From Saccoglossus kowalevskii (lineage: Eukaryota; Hemichordata; Enteropneusta; Harrimaniidae): a DNA stretch of 24,535 nt. A model generated the notes under the pieces. It searched no databases. It was not told where the DNA came from and was given only the letters and a program-made list of their open reading frames with translations. The stretch is taken from NCBI RefSeq assembly GCF_000003605.2, contig NW_003135337.1, positions 307,026 through 331,560 on the forward strand, given 5' to 3'. Both the position numbers and the translations under genes were made by a program. Within the stretch, counting starts at the first letter, position 1. Every line of letters starts with the position of its first letter. This document shows, piece by piece, positions 1 through 20,345 of this stretch.

Positions 1-52
1 AAACTCTATCATAGTTAAGGTACATGGGCATTTCCTATAATAAAGCTCTCAC

Positions 53-10740
<10,688 letters not shown>

Positions 10741-10930
10741 CTTCAATTCACTGTTCGCGTGCAGTCAGTTGCAGAGTGTGGATGGACTTCAGCAGCTGAG
10801 TGGGGCGAAGCGTCAACATTGCACAACATTGTGCGGCTCGACTTCTACAATGTACGCAGCCATTTTGTTTTCCCACAATGCTTTACGCGAGAGTGAACTC
10901 TCGAAAGTTCAGTTGGTTGACTCAGTACTG
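10741..10930 (-). promoter_or_regulatory. USP40 promoter and 5' UTR
   Basis: This is CpG-bearing, GC-richer sequence directly upstream of the USP40 start. On the minus strand it contains CAAAATGGCTGC (10867-10856), a YY1-like element often found just downstream of transcription starts. TGACTCAG, an AP-1/NF-E2 type site, is at 10918-10925. No TATA box is evident at a useful distance. The transcription start is not fixed by the sequence; somewhere around 10870-10930 is inferred. Confidence 0.5.
10813..10863 (-). other. Possible upstream ORF in the USP40 leader
   Basis: The ATG at 10863 has a strong context (AAAATGG) and opens a 16-codon frame reading MAAYIVEVEPHNVVQC before TGA. It ends 72 bases before the USP40 ATG. 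If transcription starts upstream of it, it could lower USP40 translation. It also overlaps the YY1-like motif, so the ATG may be there for DNA-binding reasons. Confidence 0.3.
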
Positions 10931-11406
10931 GAACTACGTCCTTACAGGCTGTAATACGTCTGGTAACTTTTTTTGTAGTTTTCTAAAATAAAACTATTTT
11001 TTCATATCCGGATTTTTTTTTCAATTTTTTAAAAGTGAGGTTTTCAATGTAATACATGTAGTATGTTTCTATTATATTCAACAACAAAATCCTATTCAGG
11101 GTTGATCCATCATAATTGTTGTGGAGATAGTGGTGGAAAACTGCAATTTATGTTTTTTCATGCACTTGATGATACTCTAAAAATATATTCTCCTCTTTCT
11201 ATCAGTGTTTGTATGCGTTCCTTTTTACATGTAAAATATTTTTTTTCTTTCATTTGCCCTGTATGATGTTTATTTTTCAAATTTTCACTGTGCAAAATCA
11301 AATAGTCAACTCCTGTATACATGTTGAATTGTAATTACTCTGTACAATTCACAGCCATTTGTAAGTGCATCATAGATATAGTTCATCTTCTGCTAGTTTC
11401 AAATTT

Positions 11407-11572
11407 GGTCTGATTCATGATTCAAACCTTGGTTGTAATCACTAGAACAATACTTTCAAAAGTTGCAACAACTTAATTCTAAAACTGGTCTAATTCACGA
11501 TTCAAATGGTGGTTGTAATCACTAGAACAATACATCTCTTTTCAAAAGTTGCAACAATTTTGTTCTAAAACT
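11407..11572 (+). repeat. Two-copy tandem duplication of about 80-86 bp
   Basis: Unit 1 (11407-11486) and unit 2 (11487-11572) share GGTTGTAATCACTAGAACAA and TTTCAAAAGTTGCAACAA. They differ by a few substitutions and a 5-6 base insertion in unit 2. No coding frame or known family was recognised. Confidence 0.85.
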
Positions 11573-11929
11573 GTCCAATTGACGCAACGTTATGAGTGGT
11601 TACTTTCCAGCCTAACATACCGGTACACCATAGTGTGAATTCCACAGTTCAAAAGTTTCTACATACAAATAGACTCAGTTCCAGTCTCTTGTCGCTGTCC
11701 TATTGTGACTCTGCCTAAGCGTTCTGAATAGACTTGTGTTTATGACAAATACATGTATCATAGAGGGCAGTATAACAAACAGTAACTTACCAATATTACT
11801 GATGATAACATACAGCCAAAAATATTTTTATTTTAGGTCACCATGACAGTGTATCATGTTTAAATTTTAGTTTTTGTATCTTGAAAAGATAGGTCAGCAG
11901 CAAGAACATAACTGCAAATTTATAATCCA

Positions 11930-13020
11930 CCATAGCAACCATATTTGGCAATACATCACCATCTCCCAGCATTTTGCTGAAATTTTGGATGAAAATATGA
12001 CCATCTTGGATTGTATCACAACACAAATCATCTTTTATTGATGTGCTTGAACACAATTTTCTGTGTACCAAATTACCTGCACAGTGTGAATTTGAGATAC
12101 AAATGTATAAGCATAATTGTGCAGAAAAAATAAGGATTACTAAATTTTTGTGATACAAATGGCTGCCAGTTGGCCATCTTGTATAGGATTGCTGCAAAAA
12201 GAATGTTTGTGAAACAATACATTGCGTCTGTACTAAGTTTTAATAAACTTTACTAGTTGCATACTCAAGCTTAATATAAATAACAAGCTTTGACAATGCA
12301 TCGTCCCCATGTTGTTTTACCAGCAGTTGATCTCAGTGTTTAGTACAAATCACATGTAGATAGACATGTCTACCAAAGGACTTGTGCATCATTTGTATGT
12401 CAATTTTAATGCAGTACAACTTGAAGTACATTGACTGACAAAATGTGGTGATTACAATCATGCATACAGAGGAACTAGCATTGGATACCATCTATGGTAT
12501 GTATGATCCCGATACAAAGGCCTAATTATTCTGAACACATTTTCACACTGCAATTTTAGACAAAATGGCTGTCAATTTGATAAATTTTATTAAATCATAA
12601 AATAACATAACCTACAATATTACAATATATTGAATGACAAATTTAGGTATTAGAATTTAGCAATTTTGAGAACCACCAGGCAGCCATATTTGATCAAATA
12701 ATAAAAGTCAAAGTGCACATGCAAGTCATCATACATGGGCCCTGTGATGGGTCAAAGCATGTTTGACAAACGGAACCAAAATTAATAACCCATGAGTCCA
12801 AACTTTGTTCGAAACAGAGACTAAATATGTTTGTCATACAAATAGGCCGCCAGTTGGTCAATGTTGGAACAAATCCTGAAAAAAATATTGATGTCTCTCA
12901 GCAAGCCAACAGGTGTTACTAATATTCCAATTGGTCAGCACAATTTAGGGGCAATGCACACACATAAAATGCAAGTTTTCTGCCATTTTTGGATCAAATA
13001 TGGTTGCCAGTTGGGTGCAT
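11930..13020. repeat. Degenerate GGCTGCCAGTTGG repeat array
   Basis: Variants of AAATATGGCTGCCAGTTGG recur at 12153-12183, 12561-12580, 12836-12867 and 12991-13020 on the plus strand, and inverted at 11930-11950 and 12677-12699. Spacing is irregular, so this is either an old repeat family with nested copies or clustered short motifs. The open frame at 11838-12197 falls here and looks non-genic. Confidence 0.45.
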
Positions 13021-15145
13021 ATGTGTACAATAGACCTCAATCACCTCATTTCAAATTAATTTGAGGGTAGGGCATAATGAAAGCATGCCAGCAAAATCAC
13101 GGTCAAAATAGCTCTTTTGTCAACTAAGTTGAGGACGTTGATGACGAATAGCTCCCCTTTTGTCATCCACACTGATAGCAGTGATAAAAAGGAAATAGTT
13201 TTCACAAAAAAATGTTTAATAATCTTTTCTCTGTACACCAAAGAAAAAATAAGCTCCAAGAAACAGTTTGGCATGCTAACAATGTGAAATGCAGTACTCT
13301 GAATATTGAAATAATATGAAAAGATCTTAATAAATCTTGTTTAAAAGTTAAATAAATTCAGTCTTTTTTTAAACAATTTCCTGATCACAACCAAAGAATA
13401 CACAAATTCGTAGATGTGAAAAATTGAGTTAAAATCAAAAAATTACAATTATATTGATAGTGAACACTCAAATGTTTCAATTTATTATTTCTCTGTCAAA
13501 TAAAGGACAGGAATATAATCAAAATTTGAATCAAAATTCTAATATAATAGCATTTCAGTAGTACCTTTACAGTTCTTCTCACTTACATTATGAAATTACT
13601 AAATGAAAGGCTTGTATTATGTACAAAATAAATTGTTAACTTTACAAAGCACTCAACAGACTGATGCACAAATTATGCAATTATTTCAAAGTAAATTAGA
13701 AAATTATTGATGGGGAAAAATGTAGTTTTCATTCACTCATACCATTAACAAAATGGGTTATAATCAACAAATATAAGCTAATATTCCACTTGAGTGGCCT
13801 TGTCTGATATCTGCAAGCAGCTGGTCTGTATTTTAGACTTTTATATAGTCTTTTGCTAATCACAGGGCACTATTTTGACGAGTTGTCAAAGATTGCAACA
13901 TTAACAACAAATTGTCATTCCATTGGCTCCTCTTTTAATTGGACCAGCTGATTTGTGCTCAAAATATAATTTATTTTTCTCTAGCAATTCAACCACCTGG
14001 TTGGAATTTGCCATATTCAGATGCTATAACTCTACTTTGATGTTACCCACAGCAAAACAAGAGGTTTTAATTTGGGGGGGGGGGGGGGAACTTCATCCTT
14101 CTCTGATCACAAATAAAACTGTCCATAACTGCAATGGAAATGTAATAATCAACACAAAATCATAAATTGAACATATTGATGTATGTATACTAATTTATCA
14201 AAATTTAAGTTTGACACAATTTTAATTCAATAAAACTCATGAAGCATTCCTCACTCTTCCTCAAGAAAAGGAACTAGAGGAATTATAATTGATATCAGGC
14301 AAGATTTTGCATTAAACTGAAAAATTAACTCAAGTTTCAAATTTACATAATTATTGAATGTACAGTATATATCATCTCAGCATAGTACTACTTGATATTT
14401 CCACACTACATGTATCTGATATAAAATACAATTAGATCATGGTTATATGTCCCTTGAAAACATCAATATCTCATTTCAAAATATGGATATTTGTCACATT
14501 GATTTATTCAAATCTCAACTTAGTTGATATAACAAATGTTTTTTGTTGTCCTATTTTCTTGTATCAGTTTTGGGCCAAGACAAAGAATTTGATTGGTTTA
14601 AATGTACAACAAAGAGGTCATTGGCAGTTATGCTAAAAAAAAAGGTCAATATGCAACTGTATATCTGTAAATTCAACAATTGCACAAGATTAATTTAGTA
14701 TACTAAAAAATACAATTGTTGACAAGCGTTAATTTGGCAAGAAAATTTTAGTACATAAATATAACCAAAGTTAATTTTTCATTTTAAGCAAGCTAATCAT
14801 GTCTATACTTTACAAAACTGATTAATATGCAAAGTGGGTAGGTAGTTGGGGTCACTGGCAGATAAGCATATTGTCAATGCACATTTCATCATAAATTCAC
14901 AGGGTGACTGGTCTGTAAACTTTTCAGCTGGCCACCTACTTCAGTCACTAATTCTTTTGATAAGCACACATTATTATGCCAAGTATATGCAAATTCTGCA
15001 ACATATTTTGATAATAAAACATGGAATATTTTATAAAGTATATTGAAAGTGTGAAATTGTAAGTGTAATCCAAAAATAACAAGACTGATGCCGAAACGTC
15101 ATCTGGTAATATTGAATTATAAAAGAATACTGCAAAATGACTAAT
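13021..15145. other. Intergenic stretch
   Basis: AT-rich DNA with many short random frames and no coding signal. The one notable item is the G15 run at 14074-14088. Confidence 0.55.
14074..14088 (+). repeat. Run of 15 G
   Basis: An uninterrupted G15 in strongly AT-rich surroundings. It could form a G-quadruplex as DNA, but a simple mononucleotide repeat of uncertain true length is the plainest reading. Confidence 0.9.
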
Positions 15146-15146
15146 T

Positions 15147-15340
15147 TTCACTGGGTTTAAATTTCGGTGATTTACCATTTCAGGCATACTCAGTGGGTTT
15201 TAAATTCACGGTTTTATCATTTAGATAATGTGTTCTATAATAAATTTTACATATTCACTGGGTTTTAATTTAGCGCATTTTCCAGTCAGCGAAAACGCAA
15301 AATTAAAACCCAGTGAATAATTAACCCTTTTACAGTACGA
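15147..15340. mobile_element. Foldback element built on ACTGGGTTTTAATTT
   Basis: A near-perfect hairpin has arms 15253-15282 and 15291-15318, with 19 exact pairs from ATTCACTGGGTTTTAATTT and an 8-base loop. Two more direct copies of the arm word occur at 15147-15173 and 15190-15223. TTTTACAGTACGA (15328-15340) follows and is repeated exactly at 15556-15568. There is no coding frame. This looks like a non-autonomous foldback/MITE-type element. Confidence 0.6.
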
Positions 15341-15568
15341 TTAGAAACCTCAACTTTCAATATAACTTATTCATCCACCAAGAACTAGTGTAAAGTAATT
15401 TGCTTTGGCTTTATTTTTGCAGTTTTCGCTGAAGGGATGAATCAATGAAATTACTTTTTCCCTATATTTAACATTCATCAAAAATCACTGAAAATAAACT
15501 TCTTACAAAACAGCAAAAATGTCTTTTCAGTGAAAATTATTTCTGGCTAAAATAATTTTACAGTACGA
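15328..15568 (+). repeat. TTTTACAGTACGA direct repeat pair
   Basis: The 13-base word occurs at 15328-15340 and 15556-15568, bracketing about 215 bases that also contain degraded TTCACTGAAAAT words. It may be the ends of a nested element related to the adjacent foldback. Confidence 0.4.
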
Positions 15569-15778
15569 GTATATTCTGTTTTGGGCAAGGCTACATTTCA
15601 TTTTGTGCATGTTGACAGTGACAAAAACCAGTCACTCATCAAATGAGACTATTCGCCAATGTCATTTGTTTTCCCATGTACCATATTTGCTCTATTACTT
15701 GAAACATGCATGTATATGATCATATTATTTTAATCATTCAGCATTCAATAAATGCAATCATTGGTTTATGCAAAGTTT

Positions 15779-15800
15779 TATTAGAAATTTATTTCTAATA
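15779..15800. repeat. 22-bp perfect palindrome
   Basis: TATTAGAAAT, TT, ATTTCTAATA reads as a perfect inverted repeat with a 2-base centre. It is AT-rich, with no context pointing to a function. Confidence 0.7.
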
Positions 15801-16296
15801 GAGCCATTACGTTACATGTTCTGGTTAATAAAACGATGTTTGCGGAATGTCACCAGTTAGTGCTGACTTGCCCATGCTGGTTGGCAAAAATGGAAAGAAA
15901 TGTCAAGAGTATATTTGACCCATTTTGTGTGCAAGAAACCTTTCCCTTAATTCAGTCAGTACCCAAGTATTGAAAAAAGATTCAAAACCTATCAGGAATT
16001 ATTTATTCAATATAAAAGTGCATTTTAGTAGAATGACATTATGCAGCCATTCCTGCCAGGGGAACTTAATTTGTAACTTAAAGATTCATACAGTTTGTTT
16101 TCATGAAAAAATATTATACACTAGGGTTCTAACAAGTATCAAATACTTTTAACCAAAGACTACATTATTTTTATTCCCACTTTATATTTAGACAGGAAGA
16201 GAAACTTTCCTCATGAAACAGCATAATTACCGGTAAGATTAAAATAATGTAAACAGTTTAATTTTCATGGTTTCATAATAGTGTTTTTGAAGACAG

Positions 16297-16320
16297 AATT
16301 CTCACAGACTCGTGAGAATT
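16297..16320. repeat. Short hairpin AATTCTCAC / GTGAGAATT
   Basis: Nine exact base pairs with a six-base loop AGACTC. It is not followed by a T-run and lies in gene-poor DNA. Chance is possible. Confidence 0.6.
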
Positions 16321-16686
16321 TGCCTTTCACAGAATCTAAGCGGTTTACAGTGATACTACAGTAATATACACGTATACCGGTACCATGAATTTACAAGGGT
16401 ATGCATCTTCATATTAACTATTTACAGTCTGCGATAACGATAGAGTTTCATGCACACTTCAATGAAATGTATTCTAACCAACACAACGCTAGTAGAAACA
16501 GCCCTAGTCAAACACTGTTATTTTCATTTCCAGAAATGTACATTTGACTTCTTCAATACATGCAAGATTTTCTTCCCATCATATCACACCAACTGCATAC
16601 CATCATCTTATAATTCCGCATTTAAACATAATAAACAGTATGTTTTCCTGATTTTTAATTTATCTTTTTTAGTGTAATGACCTAGT

Positions 16687-16692
16687 TTTATT
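16687..16692 (-). terminator. Possible polyadenylation signal
   Basis: AATAAA on the minus strand is the first canonical hexamer I noticed downstream of the zinc-finger stop, about 1.25 kb away. A 3' UTR of that length is plausible but unproven. Confidence 0.25.
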
Positions 16693-16727
16693 AATTGATG
16701 ACAATGTTTGTAATTCAAAATAATTAC

Positions 16728-16857
16728 CTGTAGCCAAATCTAAGCATATGGTAATTTGGCATTGGTGACTGGTGAAACCGAGGTATATGAAAAATCAATT
16801 TGACTAGGAGAATCATTGGTCAGCGGTATTAACTCAAAATACAATATACTCACAAGT
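16728..16857 (-). other. Candidate minus-strand exon of unknown gene
   Basis: 130 bases flanked by a strong acceptor (CTTTTTTTCATAG) and donor (CAG then GTAATT). One frame reads LVSILYFELIPLTNDSPSQI through SYTSVSPVTNAKLPYA to TAG; the other two close early. The composition looks protein-like. The zinc-finger gene upstream has a possible weak donor just before its stop (AGCAT then GTGAAA), and using it would join this exon in frame, giving an alternative C-terminus. That link is inference. It may instead be a non-coding exon or chance. Confidence 0.3.
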
Positions 16858-17942
16858 CTATGAAAAAAAGCACTTGAAAATTGTTCAGTTTACACATCTT
16901 ACTGCTGGATATTTATATAACACAATGTACTGTAAACAGTTTATCAATATTTGCAGATAGAAATTTGTGTGGTTTCAGGTTTCTATGGCAAAATTCACAG
17001 TATTTGACAACAATAATGAATTTCAAATACAGCCACAGTAAAACATTTTTGATTTAGAGATGGACCATCTCAGTAATACTTGATATTTTTATATAAGCCA
17101 AACACACTACCATTTCTAATTAGCAGTTAATAAATTTACAAACATATAAATTATCACTAATTTTCACTATTTGTATTCATAACTCAACAAAAATCTAGGG
17201 AGAAATAGAAATGGGCACTCATTGACATCATAGCTTCCATATTATTCAAACTATGAACACAAATGCTTTAATAATTTGGAAGCTAAGAATGTCACTGGCA
17301 TTTTCCCATTGAAATACAAGCTTTGCAAAGAATTGATGCACCATGTGAAATTCAGTCTTAGTGACACCTACACTTTTTTTCATATGAATTGAATTAAAGT
17401 TGAAATTATTAATACGTAATTACACAAACACCAGACTGTTGCATCTTCAGTGGAAAAATATTCCACTCTAAAATAACTAAAGTATTTCTCAATTTGAAAT
17501 GATCAACAAATGCATTACTAATGTAAACCCATTTCATTTCACAAGAACAGTTTCCACACATTAGGTAATGCGAATGTAATGAAGATATCAAAATGTGGAA
17601 ATTAAATGGTTTATAGTATTACGCACTCATGTTTTCTTAGTCATGCATACAAATATTAAATGCCAGACAACTGTGTTCTCTACAAGGAGAAAAATGCACC
17701 TCTCACTTAAGACATGAAGCTTTAGACCACAAGTGCCATGTAAAGAAGTATGTAATTGTTGCTGACAAATTAAATCAATGGTGACTCAGCTCAAATATAA
17801 TATTAAAGCACCTCTACGAAAAGCAATGTTACAGCCTCTATCAAAGAACGCAACTGTTGAATTGTTTGAAAGTATGTATTATCAGCGAAAACTAAATCCA
17901 TTTCTAATTGATTTAAATTAATTGTTCATTCACAAGTCACTT
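16858..17942 (-). other. Probable 3' UTR / downstream region of the zinc-finger gene
   Basis: AT-rich sequence directly after the stop with no coding frame worth reporting. It is either the 3' UTR or an intron leading to the candidate exon at 16728-16857. Confidence 0.35.
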
Positions 17943-20009
17943 TCACATGCTTTGCCAAATAGCTCGAACCGACTGATCAGTCTCTTGTTGTGTGATGACA
18001 TGTTGAGCAATGCATGTAGGAATCTGAACTGCCTGATTTACTGACTGGACACCACCATCTTGTTGTGCTATTACATGTTGTGCAATTGATGTTGGTATCT
18101 GCACGGTTTGCACTCCTTCTTGTTGTTGTTGTTGTTGCTGCTGTGCGATAACATGCTGAGCAATGCTTGATGAGATCTGCACTTGACTACCATCTTGCTG
18201 TGCTACGATATGTTGGGCGATGGAGGTTGGAATCTGTACTGTCTGTCCTGCTTCTTGTTGCGCAATGACATGCTGTGCAATAGATGATGGTATCTGAACT
18301 TGGGTTCCATCCTGGTTGATGACATGAGTTATCTGGGTAGCTTGACGTACAGCTTGTTCAGTTTCTTGTTGAGTGATGACATGGTGGACAATTGGTATCT
18401 GTGATGAGTGCGCCTGGACATTACTCTGCGTCGGAAAACTGACAGTTGTTGCTTGGTAGGCTTGGTCTTGGTCGTCATATGCTATGGTGACTTGACTAGG
18501 TACAACCCCAGGCATTTTTGCTCTTCTCACCATCCCTTCAGCTTGTTTCAGATGGGTTTGTTTATGAACATTAAGAGCACTGCGTCGCTTCGCTGCATAA
18601 TTACACATATCACACTTGAACGGCCGTTCACCAGTATGTCGTCGCATATGGATAGTCAGTCCCTTTTTGTCAACACAAGCAAAAGAACACAGATTACACT
18701 TAAATGGGCGAATGTTAGAATGCTTTGCCATCACATGCTTTTTTAAGGTACTCCCATCGGCACTAGCATAGTCACACATGTTACACTTGTAGGGTTTCTC
18801 CCCGGTATGTTTCCTCATATGAACCAGAAAATTGTCTTTCTTCTTTGTTCTATACCCACAGTGTTCACATATGATGGGATTCACTGCATTTTTATGCATG
18901 GGTGTTTTGTAATGGGCTTCCAGCTTTTCACTACTCACATATGTACGGTTACACAATTCACATTGAAACTCTGATCCGTGTTTTCCCATGTGTATCTTGA
19001 GACGAGATTCAAACTTGGTGATGTAGTCACACTTGTCACAACTAAGAATTTCTTTGGAGTCGGCATGTTTTCTTCGCACATGATGCCTGACACTGGCTCT
19101 CGTTGACAACTTTTCACCACATATCTCGCACAAGAATTTCTTTGTTCGATTGTGTTTTTTCTGAATGTGCTTATCCAATTCATCTCTTGTTTTGTATCTC
19201 ATCTTGCATTTCTCACACTGAAATTTTCGCTGCCCTATATATTCTTTCTTCTGGAATGGAGATGATATACCTAGCGATTCTCTGGTAGGGATCACAGCAT
19301 CACTTTTTCTACTTTTCTTGAAGTGCTTGCTACTCAAGATGAGGGTTTGGCCACTTGCAGTGTGTAGCTGTCCGTGCGCAGATGCTGGATCCTGTACAAT
19401 CGTTATGGTCGTCTGTTGACTAGAAACATCTTTCAATACCTGTGTGTCGACTGTTTGCAGCTGTTTTGCCTCACAGTCATCATCGTCATCATCCTGGTCG
19501 GTTTGTTCTTGCGTCACAGTTGGGTCCTGACTCTGAACCTGCCCCTGTTGATGTTGCATCTCACCTTCTGGTTGCGACATCGTGTTTTCGGCACTCCGAG
19601 CAGCGTCAGCGGCGCATTCAGCTCCTAACCCCATCAACACTTCCAAAGCATTTGACAGAGAAACTGCGTCATTTTGTTGTGTTGTCAGGTCGCCTAAATG
19701 AACTGGATTTTGCTGCTGAGATTCGGCATTGGCATGTTCTTCTCTCTGATCCCCATTGCCAGCAGCTTGATTGTAAGTCGGAAAGTGGTTTTCCTTCATA
19801 TGTTCCGCTATATTCACCTTCACGGCGCTGTTGTACTTACATAGTTTACAGCGGTAAACTTCGACAAGGAACACCTCGATGTATTCTTTAAAAGCTTCGT
19901 AGTCGTTAAGTTGACGCTGGTGATGATCTTGTTGTTGCTGTTGCTGAGGCGATGTTGCCACTGGAGCCGGTATGGTGACTTCTACGTAGGTTGGAGTCGT
20001 GGCAGCCAT
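17943..20009 (-). CDS. Nine-finger C2H2 zinc-finger protein with C-terminal Q-rich repeats
   Basis: A complete 688-residue protein in one uninterrupted exon, probably a nuclear DNA-binding regulator. The ATG (20009-20007) has a strong context, AAAATGG. Finger 1 (C54, C57, H70, H75) stands alone. After a Gln- and Asp-rich linker (polyD at 173-178) fingers 2-9 form an array at about 263-486. Their first Cys residues are 265, 294, 324, 350, 381, 409, 438 and 466. TGEKPYKC and TGERPFKC linkers join fingers 6-7 and 8-9, typical of DNA-binding arrays. The C-terminus (538-683) has five copies of VQIPTSIAQHVIAQQ and one divergent one. The finger style recalls the CTCF, ZFP64 and ZNF335 group, but I cannot assign an orthologue. 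Lack of introns could mean retroposition or a naturally single-exon coding region. Confidence 0.93.
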   Translation of the reverse strand: MAATTPTYVEVTIPAPVATSPQQQQQQDHHQRQLNDYEAFKEYIEVFLVEVYRCKLCKYNSAVKVNIAEHMKENHFPTYNQAAGNGDQREEHANAESQQQNPVHLGDLTTQQNDAVSLSNALEVLMGLGAECAADAARSAENTMSQPEGEMQHQQGQVQSQDPTVTQEQTDQDDDDDDCEAKQLQTVDTQVLKDVSSQQTTITIVQDPASAHGQLHTASGQTLILSSKHFKKSRKSDAVIPTRESLGISSPFQKKEYIGQRKFQCEKCKMRYKTRDELDKHIQKKHNRTKKFLCEICGEKLSTRASVRHHVRRKHADSKEILSCDKCDYITKFESRLKIHMGKHGSEFQCELCNRTYVSSEKLEAHYKTPMHKNAVNPIICEHCGYRTKKKDNFLVHMRKHTGEKPYKCNMCDYASADGSTLKKHVMAKHSNIRPFKCNLCSFACVDKKGLTIHMRRHTGERPFKCDMCNYAAKRRSALNVHKQTHLKQAEGMVRRAKMPGVVPSQVTIAYDDQDQAYQATTVSFPTQSNVQAHSSQIPIVHHVITQQETEQAVRQATQITHVINQDGTQVQIPSSIAQHVIAQQEAGQTVQIPTSIAQHIVAQQDGSQVQISSSIAQHVIAQQQQQQQQEGVQTVQIPTSIAQHVIAQQDGGVQSVNQAVQIPTCIAQHVITQQETDQSVRAIWQSM
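17961..18398 (-). repeat. Coding repeat array in the zinc-finger protein
   Basis: Five units of about 57-78 bases code for VQIPTSIAQHVIAQQ variants (residues 569-683), and a weaker unit, SQIPIVHHVITQQ, precedes them. Unit 3 carries a polyQ tract that is a CAA/CAG run. Silent and amino-acid differences between units show the array is not a fresh copy error. Confidence 0.85.
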
Positions 20010-20219
20010 TTTGCTCTTTTCAATTTTCCCAGGTAAAATTTGTACCCCTAGTTCGGTCTAAAATTTCGCCAGCAAGATGTGTCAATAGCTGGGCGAATTT
20101 CACACCAAAATGTTCACAAGTTTCTGCGGAAACGCAATCACTATACTCCGACAGGTCTGAAATTAATTTTAGGGCAGTACTTTTGCGAAATTTAGCTCGA
20201 CTCACCACAAAGGCTTAGG
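20010..20219 (-). other. 5' UTR of the zinc-finger gene
   Basis: Leader sequence between the start codon and the promoter motifs. Frames here on either strand have no recognisable product. The ATG sits inside GCAGCCATTTTG (plus strand, 20002-20013), a YY1-like element also present in the USP40 leader. Confidence 0.4.
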
Positions 20220-20345
20220 GGGACCAACGCCATGACGGTGATGACGCGGTAAAACGTATTGCATTCTGGGATAGATATCTATTCATATGCAAATAAAACC
20301 AATAACCGTCTGGTTGACGGTGATTGGGTAATGAAATTCGAGTAA
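20220..20345 (-). promoter_or_regulatory. Zinc-finger gene promoter
   Basis: Motif-dense block with TGACG half-CRE sites at 20233, 20242 and 20315, CCAAT at 20299-20303, an inverted CCAAT (ATTGG) at 20323-20327, an exact octamer ATGCAAAT at 20287-20294, and the inverted repeat ACCGTC(5)GACGGT at 20305-20321. It lies 210-340 bases from the start codon and is CpG-bearing compared with its flanks. The transcription start is not defined. Confidence 0.5.

Noticed and set aside
11838-12197. 119-codon minus-strand open frame
   Set aside because: It lies in the degenerate repeat array, has no family match or splice context, and its sequence is explained by the repeat words.
13056-13274. 72-codon minus-strand frame with hydrophobic segments
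   Set aside because: Translated AT-rich DNA often looks hydrophobic. No start context, splice site or homologue was recognised.
18408-19891. Plus-strand open frames of 82-149 codons inside the zinc-finger gene
   Set aside because: They are antisense to a well-supported coding exon, with no recognisable motif, and are explained by its base composition.
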